Shown here piece after piece: positions 1 through 7,849 of a stretch of 64,000 nucleotides of DNA. A model generated the notes under the pieces. The model was not told the origin of the DNA, did not search any database, and was given only the letters and a program-made list of their open reading frames with translations. The position numbers and the translations under genes are program-made. Numbering within the stretch: position 1 is the stretch's first letter; each line of letters opens with the position of its first letter. The stretch is taken from contig NZ_CP102931.1 of NCBI RefSeq assembly GCF_024734665.1, forward strand, positions 5,392,001 through 5,456,000, written 5' to 3'. This DNA comes from Variovorax paradoxus (GTDB taxonomy: Bacteria > Pseudomonadota > Gammaproteobacteria > Burkholderiales > Burkholderiaceae_C).

Positions 1-833
1 CGCACCGCGTCGGCATCGGCCGGAGCGAGGACTTCGAGCGCCGCACGCGTCGCGTCGATCACGTCGTAGACCTGCGCGCTCAGCATGCGCCGGATGGTTT
101 CGTAGAGCACGCGCCGACCCTGCAGCTGCGGGTGTTCGGCAAGAGCCTCGCGGCGATGGCGCTCGAACAGCTCGATCTCGGACAGTTGCTCGACGCTGAT
201 GAGCCCCGAGCGCACGCCGTCGTCGATGTCGTGGGCGTTGTAGGCGATGGCATCGGCGAGGTTGCACAGCTGCGCCTCGAGGGCCGGCTGCGTGCGGTCC
301 AGGAAGCGCCGGGCTACACCCCCGGGCTCAGCCGCCTCGATGCGCTCCGCATTCGCGCGGGAGCAGTGCTTGAGGATGCCCTCGCGGGTCTCGAAGCTGA
401 GATTCAGCCCGTCGTACTGCGGATAGCGATGCTCCAGCGCATCGACCACACGCAGGCTCTGCAGGTTGTGCTCGAAGCCACCATGCCCGGCCATGCAGTC
501 GTTGAGCGCGTCCTGGCCCGCATGGCCGAAGGGCGTGTGGCCCAGGTCATGGGCCAGCGCAATCGCTTCGACCAGGTCTTCGTTGATGCGCAGGGCCCGG
601 GCGATCGAGCGGCCCAGCTGGGCAACTTCCAGCGAGTGCGTGAGCCGGGTGCGGAACAGATCGCCCTCGTGGTTCAGGAACACCTGCGTCTTGTAGACCA
701 GTCGTCGAAAGGCCGTGGAATGCACGATGCGGTCACGGTCGCGCTGGAAGGCATCACGCGTAGGCGCGGGCGGCTCCGCATGCCGACGGCCGCGCGACCG
801 CGCGGGCAGGCAGGCATAGGCCGCGAGACTCAT
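1..833 (-). CDS. dgt: Deoxyguanosinetriphosphate triphosphohydrolase-like protein, 3' part outside window
   Basis: HD-domain phosphohydrolase that, in this family, cleaves dNTPs (dGTP in E. coli) to the nucleoside and tripolyphosphate in the cytoplasm. The readable N-terminal part shows the typical sequence [20 protein letters not shown], then [12 protein letters not shown] and the HD signature [13 protein letters not shown] with the metal-binding His-Asp. Further on, [16 protein letters not shown] supplies the last HD-domain aspartate. The frame stays open to position 1, so the C-terminus is missing here. The ATG at 831-833 overlaps the aroB stop by an ATGA junction, placing dgt last in the pilMNOPQ-aroKB-dgt block. 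Family assignment is firm; the preferred nucleotide is unknown because many proteobacterial members are Dgt-like type 2. Confidence 0.9.
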   Translation of the reverse strand, partial: MSLAAYACLPARSRGRRHAEPPAPTRDAFQRDRDRIVHSTAFRRLVYKTQVFLNHEGDLFRTRLTHSLEVAQLGRSIARALRINEDLVEAIALAHDLGHTPFGHAGQDALNDCMAGHGGFEHNLQSLRVVDALEHRYPQYDGLNLSFETREGILKHCSRANAERIEAAEPGGVARRFLDRTQPALEAQLCNLADAIAYNAHDIDDGVRSGLISVEQLSEIELFERHRREALAEHPQLQGRRVLYETIRRMLSAQVYDVIDATRAALEVLAPADADAV

Positions 834-1939
834 CCCGCGCAGCACTGCGCGAGCACTTCGCGCACCAGCGCGTCAGGCGCGCTGCGGACCACGGCGGAGC
901 CGGGTCGGTCGATCACCACGAAGCGGATCTCACCGGCTTCCGATTTCTTGTCGACGCGCATCAGCTCCAGATAGCGCTCGGCTCCCAGCGCGGGGCCGAC
1001 GACCGGCAGGCCGGCGCGCTCGATCAGGCGCGTGAGCCGATCGACGAATGCAACATCGACGCCCCCGAGCCGCTGCGACAGGTGCACAGCCATGACCATG
1101 CCGCAGCCAACAGCCTCGCCGTGCAGCCATTCGCCATAGCCGAGGCCCGATTCGATCGCGTGGCCGAAGGTGTGGCCGAAATTGAGAATCGCGCGCAGGC
1201 CGGTCTCGCGCTCGTCCTGGCCGACCACCAGCGCCTTGATCTCGCAGCTGCGCTTGACGGCGCAGGCCAGCGCGGCGGGGTCTCTTGCGACGAGGGCGTC
1301 AATGTTCGCCTCGATCCAGTCGAAGAAGGCCATGTCGTGGATCGGGCCGTACTTGATGACTTCGGCCAGGCCGGCGCTCAGTTCGCGCGGGGGCAGCGTC
1401 TGCAGCGTGGACAGATCACAAACCACGAGCTGCGGCTGGTAGAACGCGCCGATCATGTTCTTGCCGAGCGGGTGATTGATGGCCGTCTTGCCGCCAACCG
1501 AGGAATCGACCTGCGCCAGCAGCGTGGTCGGCACCTGCACGAAAGGCACGCCGCGCATGTAGCTGGCGGCGGCGAAGCCGGTCATATCGCCCACCACGCC
1601 GCCGCCTAGGGCGAACAGCACGGTCTTGCGGTCGCTGCCATGGCCCAGCAGGTCGTCGAAGATCAGGTTCAGGGTCTGCAGGTTCTTGTAGACCTCGCCG
1701 TCGGGCAACTCGAGCAGGTGAACCGTGCGGAAGCGGTCCGCCAGGGCAGCCTGCAGCGCCTTGGCGTAAAGCGGCGCCACCGTGGTGTTGCTGACGATCA
1801 GGGCCGTGGCTGCGGCCGGCGTGACGGCAAAGCTCTGGGGGTCGTCCAGCAGGCCAGCGCCGATCAGGATCGGATAGCTGCGGTCGCCGAGCTGGATGTC
1901 GACGCGTTCTGGCGGGGCGGAAAGTACGGGCAGGGACAT
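830..1939 (-). CDS. aroB: 3-dehydroquinate synthase AroB
   Basis: Second step of the shikimate pathway: converts DAHP to 3-dehydroquinate using NAD and a divalent metal. At 369 residues it has the usual family length. Visible motifs are the NAD-binding [20 protein letters not shown], the [20 protein letters not shown] segment, and the metal-ligand regions [11 protein letters not shown] (Glu), [11 protein letters not shown] (His) and [11 protein letters not shown] (His). It lies 35 bases downstream of aroK and overlaps dgt by ATGA, so transcription from the pil-aro block is likely shared. The start [18 protein letters not shown] is the first ATG after aroK. Confidence 0.97.
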   Translation of the reverse strand: MSLPVLSAPPERVDIQLGDRSYPILIGAGLLDDPQSFAVTPAAATALIVSNTTVAPLYAKALQAALADRFRTVHLLELPDGEVYKNLQTLNLIFDDLLGHGSDRKTVLFALGGGVVGDMTGFAAASYMRGVPFVQVPTTLLAQVDSSVGGKTAINHPLGKNMIGAFYQPQLVVCDLSTLQTLPPRELSAGLAEVIKYGPIHDMAFFDWIEANIDALVARDPAALACAVKRSCEIKALVVGQDERETGLRAILNFGHTFGHAIESGLGYGEWLHGEAVGCGMVMAVHLSQRLGGVDVAFVDRLTRLIERAGLPVVGPALGAERYLELMRVDKKSEAGEIRFVVIDRPGSAVVRSAPDALVREVLAQCCAG

Positions 1940-1974
1940 GGGCAGCGAGTTTAGGCGCTGCGGCCCGGACGGGC

Positions 1975-2523
1975 TCAGGCGGGGGGCTCTTCGGGGTGAG
2001 CACCTGGCTCGACGACGCCCGCCAGCTCCAGCTGCATCACGATGATGTTCACCAGCATGGCGATCGACGGGCGACCGGTATCGACCACGTCATGGGCTGT
2101 TTCCCGATAGAACGGGTCGCGCGCATCGTGCAGTTCGCGCAGCCGACCCAGCGGGTCGGCCACCTGCAGCAGGGGGCGCTTGACGTCGTGGCGCAGGCGC
2201 CGAAACAGGTCTTCGGGGGAGGAGCGCAGGTAGATCACGTGGAAGTGATCGCGCAACTGGGTGCGGTTGGCCTCCCGCAGCACCGCACCGCCTCCGGTCG
2301 CCAGAACGCCATGGGCGTTGGCAGCCAGGTCGGCGATCACGGTCTGCTCGATGTCTCGAAAGGCTACTTCGCCCTCTCGCTCGAAGTAATCGCGAATCGA
2401 GCAGCCTATGCGCTGCTCGATCACGTGATCGGTGTCGATGAACGGAAGGTCCAGCCGCATCCCCAGGCGCCGGCCCACTGCGGATTTTCCGGCGCCGGGC
2501 AAGCCGACGAGTGCGACCGCCAC
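1975..2523 (-). CDS. aroK: Shikimate kinase AroK
   Basis: Phosphorylates shikimate to shikimate 3-phosphate with ATP. The P-loop [11 protein letters not shown] lies at residues 7-17, the substrate-binding Asp in [13 protein letters not shown] follows, and FREIE-like FRDIEQ and ATGGGAVLR match the shikimate-binding core; the Arg-rich lid is [12 protein letters not shown]. Length of 182 residues fits the family. The start is a GTG at 2521-2523, 23 bases after the pilQ stop; no ATG is available upstream in frame near the junction, so either this GTG or a codon inside the pilQ end is used. Gene order pilQ-aroK-aroB is the classic proteobacterial arrangement. Confidence 0.95.
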   Translation of the reverse strand: MAVALVGLPGAGKSAVGRRLGMRLDLPFIDTDHVIEQRIGCSIRDYFEREGEVAFRDIEQTVIADLAANAHGVLATGGGAVLREANRTQLRDHFHVIYLRSSPEDLFRRLRHDVKRPLLQVADPLGRLRELHDARDPFYRETAHDVVDTGRPSIAMLVNIIVMQLELAGVVEPGAHPEEPPA

Positions 2524-2546
2524 GCGGTGGCTGCTACGCCCGCGCG

Positions 2547-4697
2547 TCAGCGCGCGGCGTTGCGGTCGGTAATCATCTTCGGGGTGATAAAGACGAGCAT
2601 TTCGGTCTTGTTGGCAACGCGTTCGCGCTTGCGGAACAGTGCCCCCAGGTAGGGCACTTCACCCAGCACCGGCACGCGCGATTCGTCATTGGTTTCGGTG
2701 AGCTCGAAGATACCACCGATGACGACCGTGCCGCCGTTCTCCACCAGCACCTCGGTCTGCACGTGCTTGGTGTTGATCGCCGGGCCCGCCGAGGTATTCA
2801 CGCCGCGGGCGTCCTTGCTTACGTCCAGCGTCAGGATGATGTTGCCCTCCGGCGTGATCTGCGGCGTGACTTCGAGCTTCAGCACCGCCTTGCGGAACGA
2901 GATCGAGGTAGCGCCGCTGGACGTGGCCTGCTGGTACGGGATTTCTTCACCCTGCTCGATCAGCGCCTTGGTCTGGTCGGCTGTGATGACGCGTGGGCTG
3001 GACACCAGCTTGCCCTTGCCGTCGGCTTCGAGCGCCGAGATCTCGAGGTTCAGCATGCGCGAGAAGCTCGAATTGAAGAGCGAGATCGCGAAGGTGCCTG
3101 CTGCGTTGCCTGTGCCGCCCGCATCGCCTGCCGGGAGGTTGATGAAGTTGGAATTAGTCCAAGTGGTGGTGGCAGTGCTGGCGCCACCGTTGGTGCCCGC
3201 CGTGACGACGGGCATCACGCCAACGTTGCCATAGGCCCGATTCCCAGCGGACGATGCAAAACGCTCGCCCGAGATACCGCCGCCCAGCCGCACACCGAGC
3301 GACTTGCCGAAGGTATCGGACGCTTCGACGATCCGGGCTTCGATCAGCACTTGGCGAACTGGAATGTCCAGCTTCTGGATCAGCTCGGTCACCTGGGCCA
3401 GGCGCGACGGGATGTCCGACACGAAGAGCTGGTTGGTGCGCGACTCGGCGATGACGCTGCCGCGAGGGCTCAGGATGCGCGTCGTCGTACCACCGCCGCC
3501 ACCGCCACCCGATGCAGCGCTCGTCCCAGTCAGCCCCTGAGCAATGGCAATCGCTTTGGTGTAGTTAAGCTGGAACGATTGGGTCCGCAGTGGCTCCAGA
3601 TTCTCGATCGCGGCCTTGGCCTCGAATTCGAGCTTTTCCTTCGCGTTGATTTCATCCTTGGGCGCGATCCACAGCACGCTGCCGTTCTTGCGCATGCCCA
3701 GATTCTTCGCCTGCATGATGATGTCGAGCGCCTGGTCCCAGGGCACGTCCTTCAGTCGCAGAGTCAGCGCGCCGCTCACCGAATCCGAAGTCACGATGTT
3801 GAAGTTCGTGAAGTCGGCAATCACCTGCAGCAGCGAACGGATTTCGATGTTCTGGAAGTTGAGCGACAGCTTCTCGCCGTTGTAGCCGACGCCTTGCGTC
3901 AGCTTGGTCGGATCGACCTTGCGGGCGCGGACCTCGACCACAAACTGGTTCTCGCTCTGGTAGGCGCTGTGCTCCCAGTCACCCTTGGCTTCGATCGTCA
4001 TGCGGACGCGGTCGCCCGATTGCTGTGAAGTGATCAGCTGGACCGGCGTTCCGAAGTCGGCCACGTCGAGGCGGCGGCGCAGCCCCTCTGGCAACGTCGA
4101 CTTGGTGAACTCCACGACGAGGTTCTTGCCCTGCTGCTTGACGTCGACACCAACCTGGTTGTTCGGAAGATCGACGATGACGCGGCCCGTGCTGTCGGCG
4201 CCAAGGCGGAAATCGACGTCGCGCAACGGCAGCATGTCCCGGTTGCGGTTTTCCGCGAAAGTCGTGGCGGCAGACGTGACAAGCGCGGAGCCAGCCACCG
4301 GTTCGAGAATGACCAGCAGCGACTTGCCCTGGATCTCGGCCTTGTACGCAGTCGCCTGCTTCAGGTTCAACACCACCCGGCTGCGTTCACCAGCCTGAAC
4401 CACGTTCACCGAGCGCAGGTTGCCCTGGTTCACCTCGATGGCGGAGCGGCCGATGGCGTTCGTGACACCCGGGAAATCGAGCGCAATGCGAGCCGGCGTT
4501 TGCACGGCAAACCCGGCGGGCACCGCGGTGAGCGGCTGCGCGAGGTCGATGCGGATCACTTCCGCGCCGGACTGGGTCGAGCTGGTCACGGCCTCGATGG
4601 CGTTTTGCGCATGGGCCACGGCCAATGCGCCGAAGGCCAGCAGACCCAGGCCGGCAGCGCGCAGCCACTGTGCCATCGTTGATTTGTTTTGGTTCAT
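2547..4697 (-). CDS. pilQ: Type IV pilus secretin PilQ
   Basis: Outer-membrane secretin through which the type IV pilus passes. About 716 residues. The chosen ATG (4695-4697) starts MNQNKSTMAQWLRAAG with a Sec signal ending at VAHAQ; it overlaps the pilP stop by ATGA and replaces a longer open frame that has no signal peptide at its start. N-terminal AMIN-type beta domains are followed by a secretin/TonB short N-terminal domain (LNFQNIEIRSLLQVIADFT), an NolW-like domain, a glycine run (SGGGGGGG) and the C-terminal secretin domain with VPVLGEVPYLGALF. It is the last of five consecutive pil genes and is followed closely by aroK. Confidence 0.96.
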   Translation of the reverse strand: MNQNKSTMAQWLRAAGLGLLAFGALAVAHAQNAIEAVTSSTQSGAEVIRIDLAQPLTAVPAGFAVQTPARIALDFPGVTNAIGRSAIEVNQGNLRSVNVVQAGERSRVVLNLKQATAYKAEIQGKSLLVILEPVAGSALVTSAATTFAENRNRDMLPLRDVDFRLGADSTGRVIVDLPNNQVGVDVKQQGKNLVVEFTKSTLPEGLRRRLDVADFGTPVQLITSQQSGDRVRMTIEAKGDWEHSAYQSENQFVVEVRARKVDPTKLTQGVGYNGEKLSLNFQNIEIRSLLQVIADFTNFNIVTSDSVSGALTLRLKDVPWDQALDIIMQAKNLGMRKNGSVLWIAPKDEINAKEKLEFEAKAAIENLEPLRTQSFQLNYTKAIAIAQGLTGTSAASGGGGGGGTTTRILSPRGSVIAESRTNQLFVSDIPSRLAQVTELIQKLDIPVRQVLIEARIVEASDTFGKSLGVRLGGGISGERFASSAGNRAYGNVGVMPVVTAGTNGGASTATTTWTNSNFINLPAGDAGGTGNAAGTFAISLFNSSFSRMLNLEISALEADGKGKLVSSPRVITADQTKALIEQGEEIPYQQATSSGATSISFRKAVLKLEVTPQITPEGNIILTLDVSKDARGVNTSAGPAINTKHVQTEVLVENGGTVVIGGIFELTETNDESRVPVLGEVPYLGALFRKRERVANKTEMLVFITPKMITDRNAAR

Positions 4698-5233
4698 TTC
4701 GCACTCTCTTGCAGCTGCAGCGTCGCGACGCGTTCGATCCATTCACCGGCGGCGTCTTGCACGATTTCACGCAAGGCGACTTCGGTTTCGTTGATACGGG
4801 TAATGCGCCCGTAGTTGAGTCCCAGGTATTCGCCTACGCGCACCTTGTAGAGCAACTTGTCGACACGGACCAGCGCCACCGGCTGGCCGTTGCGGTTCAT
4901 GCTGCCGACCATCGCCATCGAGTCGAGCGGGAAGGCTTCGAGCGCCTCCTTGCGGCGCGCCAGTTCGGGCGCGATCAGCTCCGACGTGCTCGGCTGGTTC
5001 GAATCGCGGCGCAGCGCCTGCGTCAGCTTCAGGATGTTGAAAGGCTCGAACGACGAGGCTTCGGTATAGGCCTGCGGCGTGAACTTCTTGGGCTCCGAAA
5101 TGGGGGGCACCGAGGGCTTCACCTGGGCACGCTGTTCGGCCATCCAGCGTTGCAGGTCGTCCTGGCCCGAGTCGCAGGCGCTCAGCCCCAACGCGGCCAT
5201 CGTCAGCCACAGTACTTTGGCGGCGATCTTCAT
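4694..5233 (-). CDS. pilP: Type IV pilus lipoprotein PilP
   Basis: Inner-membrane lipoprotein that links the PilN/PilO platform to the secretin PilQ. The N-terminus MKIAAKVLWLTMAALGLSAC is a lipoprotein signal with lipobox LSAC, so Cys20 is the expected lipidation site. The remaining 160 residues show the PilP beta domain (VGSMNRNGQPVALVRVDKLL, VGEYLGLNYGRITRINE, LREIVQDAAGEW). Start and stop overlap both neighbours by four bases (ATGA), which points to translational coupling within pilMNOPQ. Confidence 0.95.
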   Translation of the reverse strand: MKIAAKVLWLTMAALGLSACDSGQDDLQRWMAEQRAQVKPSVPPISEPKKFTPQAYTEASSFEPFNILKLTQALRRDSNQPSTSELIAPELARRKEALEAFPLDSMAMVGSMNRNGQPVALVRVDKLLYKVRVGEYLGLNYGRITRINETEVALREIVQDAAGEWIERVATLQLQESAK

Positions 5234-5907
5234 TTCTTCGCCTTCGGCGCAGCGGCGCGCTTCTGCGCGGCCCGCTCGTCATCATCGAGGTAGCGGAAGG
5301 TGCGTGCGGTGGTGTCCATCGTCAGCACGTCCTTGTCCTTTTGCGGGGTGACGGTGATGTTGTTCAACGTCACGATGCGCGACAGGCCGGCAACGTCGGC
5401 TACAAAGGCGCCCATGTCGTGGTAGCGCCCCGTCACACGAACGGCAATCGGCAACTCGGCGTAGTAGTCCTTGACCGACACCGTGCCAGGACGAAACAAC
5501 TCGAACTGAAGGCTGCGGCCAAGGCCTGCCTGGTTGATGTCCGACAGCAGGGCGTCCATTTCAGCCTTGCTGGGCAATTGCTTCTCGAGCAGGGTCACGT
5601 ACTGCTGGACCTGTTCGCGCTGCTTCTTCAGCAGTTCGAGGTTGGCGGCCTGGGCAACCTTCTTCTGGTAGTCGGCCTTGAGCGCGACTTCCTTGGAACG
5701 TTCGCTTTCGAGTTCGTCGTTCGAATTGGTCAGCCAGACGAACCACAAGGCAACCAGTACCAGCGCGGTGACCGCCAGGCAGAGCGCGTACCGGGGCACC
5801 GGCGGCCACATCGACGGATCGTTCGGGTTGAGCCCGCGGAACTGTTCGCCGAAACGCTGCAACGCAGCGCCGACATCTATTTTTTGGGAGGGGCGATTGC
5901 TTGCCAT
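5230..5907 (-). CDS. pilO: Type IV pilus assembly protein PilO
   Basis: Bitopic inner-membrane protein that pairs with PilN in the pilus alignment complex. Residues 1-38 are cytoplasmic and end in PRYALCLAVTALVLVALWFVW, the single transmembrane helix. A coiled-coil stretch follows (NDELESERSKEVALKADYQ onwards), then the periplasmic ferredoxin-like domain with GLGRSLQFELFRPG and IAVRVTGRYHDMGAFVADVA. At 225 residues it is of normal length. It starts six bases after pilN and overlaps pilP. Confidence 0.94.
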   Translation of the reverse strand: MASNRPSQKIDVGAALQRFGEQFRGLNPNDPSMWPPVPRYALCLAVTALVLVALWFVWLTNSNDELESERSKEVALKADYQKKVAQAANLELLKKQREQVQQYVTLLEKQLPSKAEMDALLSDINQAGLGRSLQFELFRPGTVSVKDYYAELPIAVRVTGRYHDMGAFVADVAGLSRIVTLNNITVTPQKDKDVLTMDTTARTFRYLDDDERAAQKRAAAPKAKK

Positions 5908-5913
5908 GATCGG

Positions 5914-6534
5914 TTACCCCTTGGATTGCGCCGTTGCGGCCAAGGCCTTTTCGGCGGCGGCCTTTTGAGCATCGGTGGGGCGTTTCAGGCCAATGCGCAT
6001 CGTGAAGTTCGCAACGCGGCGCTGGTCGCGCGGATTCAGGTTCACGTTTGCCGACGTGATTTCAACCAGCTCCGGCTTCACGAGCCAAGGGCTGTTGTTG
6101 CCAAGGTTGCGCAGCAGTTCCGAGACACGCTCGTTCGACTGCGCCATGCCCTGAAGCGTGACCGTCTGGTTGTCCTGCTTCATGCTGGTCAGGTAGACGC
6201 CGTCGGGCAGTTGCCGGACCAGTTCGTTGAGCAGGTGCACAGGCAGATTGCGGTCGCCCTGCAAGTCTTCGACGGCCTGCTGGCGCGCGCGCAGCGCCGC
6301 GATTTCTTCCTGCAATGTCGAGATTTCCTTGATCTCGACCTCGAGCTTCTTGATTTCGGCCGAGAGGAAGCTGTTCTTTGATCGCTGCCCTGCGATCTGG
6401 GCCTCAAACCAGAGGTAGCCCAGGCCGGCGATCAGGAGACCCAGCACCGCTGCGGCGCCCAAGGTGCCAAAGAAAGCCTCGCGCCGCCGCTTGCGTGCAG
6501 CTTCGCGGTGCGGAAGCAGATTGATGAGGATCAC
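5914..6534 (-). CDS. pilN: Type IV pilus assembly protein PilN
   Basis: Partner of PilO and PilM in the inner-membrane pilus platform. The protein begins MILINLLPHREAARKRRRE, the conserved cytoplasmic segment that binds PilM, when read from the GTG at 6532-6534, which overlaps the pilM stop (GTGA). An upstream extension is open but carries none of the family sequence, so the GTG was preferred. A transmembrane helix (FGTLGAAAVLGLLIAGLGYL) is followed by a coiled coil and a periplasmic domain ending in VANFTMRIGLKRPTD. Length is about 206 residues. Confidence 0.93.
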   Translation of the reverse strand: MILINLLPHREAARKRRREAFFGTLGAAAVLGLLIAGLGYLWFEAQIAGQRSKNSFLSAEIKKLEVEIKEISTLQEEIAALRARQQAVEDLQGDRNLPVHLLNELVRQLPDGVYLTSMKQDNQTVTLQGMAQSNERVSELLRNLGNNSPWLVKPELVEITSANVNLNPRDQRRVANFTMRIGLKRPTDAQKAAAEKALAATAQSKG

Positions 6535-7610
6535 TGCAGGAACCTCCGCATGGCCAACCCGCAAGAGGTCAGATAGGACGGCGCCTCACGGCGAACCTTC
6601 TTCTCGCGAATGTTCGAGCTGAAGTCCATGCCGTCAAAGGGATTCAGGAGCGAGCAGGCAAACGAAGTCTGTCGCGTCACAGCGTTGGTCAGGCCCGGCA
6701 GCGATGCCGATCCACCCGCCAGCAGCACGTAGTCGACACGGTTGTGCGGCGTACTTGTAAAGAAGAACTGGAGCGCACGCGCGATTTCCTGCGCGATGCT
6801 TTCCACGAAAGGCTTGAGCACGCCGGAACCGTAGTCGTCGGGCAGGTCGCCGCTGCGCTTCTTGGCTTCGGCTTCTTCAGCGGAAAAACCGTACTGGCGC
6901 ACGATCAGTTGCGTAAGCTGGGCGCCGCCGAATGCCTGGTCGCGGTCGTACAGCACTTCCTGATTGCGCAGCACCTGCATGCTGGTGGTGAAGGCACCCA
7001 CTTCGAAGAGCGCCACGATCGAATCCACACCCTTGCCAGGCAGTTGCTCGATCAGGCGGGCGGTTGCCAGGCGCGACGCATAGGACTCGACGTCGAGGAT
7101 CATCGCCTTCAGGCCGGCGGCTTCTGCCAGGCCTTCGCGATCCTGGACCTTTTCCTTGCGGGACGCGGCAATCAGCACTTCCACGTCGCCGGCGGACGTG
7201 GCACTCGGCCCCGTGACGCAGAAGTCGAGACTGACTTCGTCCAGCGAGAACGGGATGTACTGGTTGGCTTCGGACTCGACTTGAATCTCGAGCTCCTGCT
7301 CGCTCATGCCGCCCGGAAGAATGATCTTCTTGGTGATCACGGCCGACGGCGGCAGTGCAAGCGCCACATTGCGCGTGCGCGTGCCACTCTTGCGGACAAC
7401 GCGCCGGACGGCTTCCGCCACCTCGTCGAACTTTTCGACGTTGCCGTCAGTGATCCAGCCACGTTCCAGGGGCTCGATGGCACAGCGTTCCAGAACCAGC
7501 TTGCCGCTGGCCTCACGGCCGAGCTCGACCAGCTTGACGCTGGACGAACTGACATCCAGCCCAAGCAGGGGAGCGTTCTGACGACGAAACAATGATCCAA
7601 GAGCAGCCAA
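6531..7610 (-). CDS. pilM: Type IV pilus assembly ATPase PilM
   Basis: Actin-like cytoplasmic ATP-binding protein that docks on PilN. The FtsA-like fold shows LLGLDVSSSSVKLVELG (first phosphate loop), VALALPPSAVITKKI, and the adenosine-site sequence YVLLAGGSASLPGL. The start was set to TTG at 7608-7610 because GGGGGAGAGGGA lies just upstream and the family sequence ALGSLFRRQNAPLLGLDVSS follows at once; a longer frame to 7712 lacks both. The protein is then about 359 residues. It is the first gene of pilMNOPQ and is divergent from ponA. Confidence 0.94.
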   Translation of the reverse strand: MAALGSLFRRQNAPLLGLDVSSSSVKLVELGREASGKLVLERCAIEPLERGWITDGNVEKFDEVAEAVRRVVRKSGTRTRNVALALPPSAVITKKIILPGGMSEQELEIQVESEANQYIPFSLDEVSLDFCVTGPSATSAGDVEVLIAASRKEKVQDREGLAEAAGLKAMILDVESYASRLATARLIEQLPGKGVDSIVALFEVGAFTTSMQVLRNQEVLYDRDQAFGGAQLTQLIVRQYGFSAEEAEAKKRSGDLPDDYGSGVLKPFVESIAQEIARALQFFFTSTPHNRVDYVLLAGGSASLPGLTNAVTRQTSFACSLLNPFDGMDFSSNIREKKVRREAPSYLTSCGLAMRRFLQ

Positions 7611-7666
7611 GTTAGGTCCCTCTCCCCCTGTATTTGTAACCAATAGAAAAATGTGCGTTCGGTTGC

Positions 7667-7695
7667 ATGCTAGCAGCAGGCGTAGCGGCAACCAA
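7667..7695 (-). promoter_or_regulatory. Candidate sigma-70 promoter for pilMNOPQ
   Basis: On the minus strand TTGGTT (7690-7695) is separated by 17 bases from TAGCAT (7667-7672), about 57 bases before the pilM TTG start. Spacing is ideal but both hexamers deviate from consensus. This is a by-eye call. Confidence 0.3.
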
Positions 7696-7820
7696 GCAGC
7701 GCCGGGGGGCAAAACCCTGAAGCGTTGTCAAAACCTGACGTCAAATCCGCATTTTGTAACTTTTGAATTATGGCGATGCAAGGGCAGCAAAGATCGGATC
7801 GTGAAAAGAGGACGGCTTTT

Positions 7821-7826
7821 TATAAT
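7821..7826 (+). promoter_or_regulatory. Candidate -10 element of the ponA promoter
   Basis: A perfect TATAAT sits at 7821-7826, 23 bases before the ponA ATG. No good -35 hexamer is seen 16-18 bases upstream. With initiation expected near 7833, the GTG at 7832 that opens the longer frame would be at the very transcript end, which supports the ATG at 7850 as the start. Confidence 0.5.
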
Positions 7827-7849
7827 GTCCGGTGACTCTCCGGCCCCTC

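Noticed and set aside
3494..3520. Glycine-codon run in pilQ as a simple-sequence phase-variation tract
   Set aside because: The run uses mixed glycine codons (GGN), not a homopolymer, so slippage is unlikely.
2511..4028. Plus-strand 505-codon frame
   Set aside because: Antisense to pilQ, with no protein-like features.
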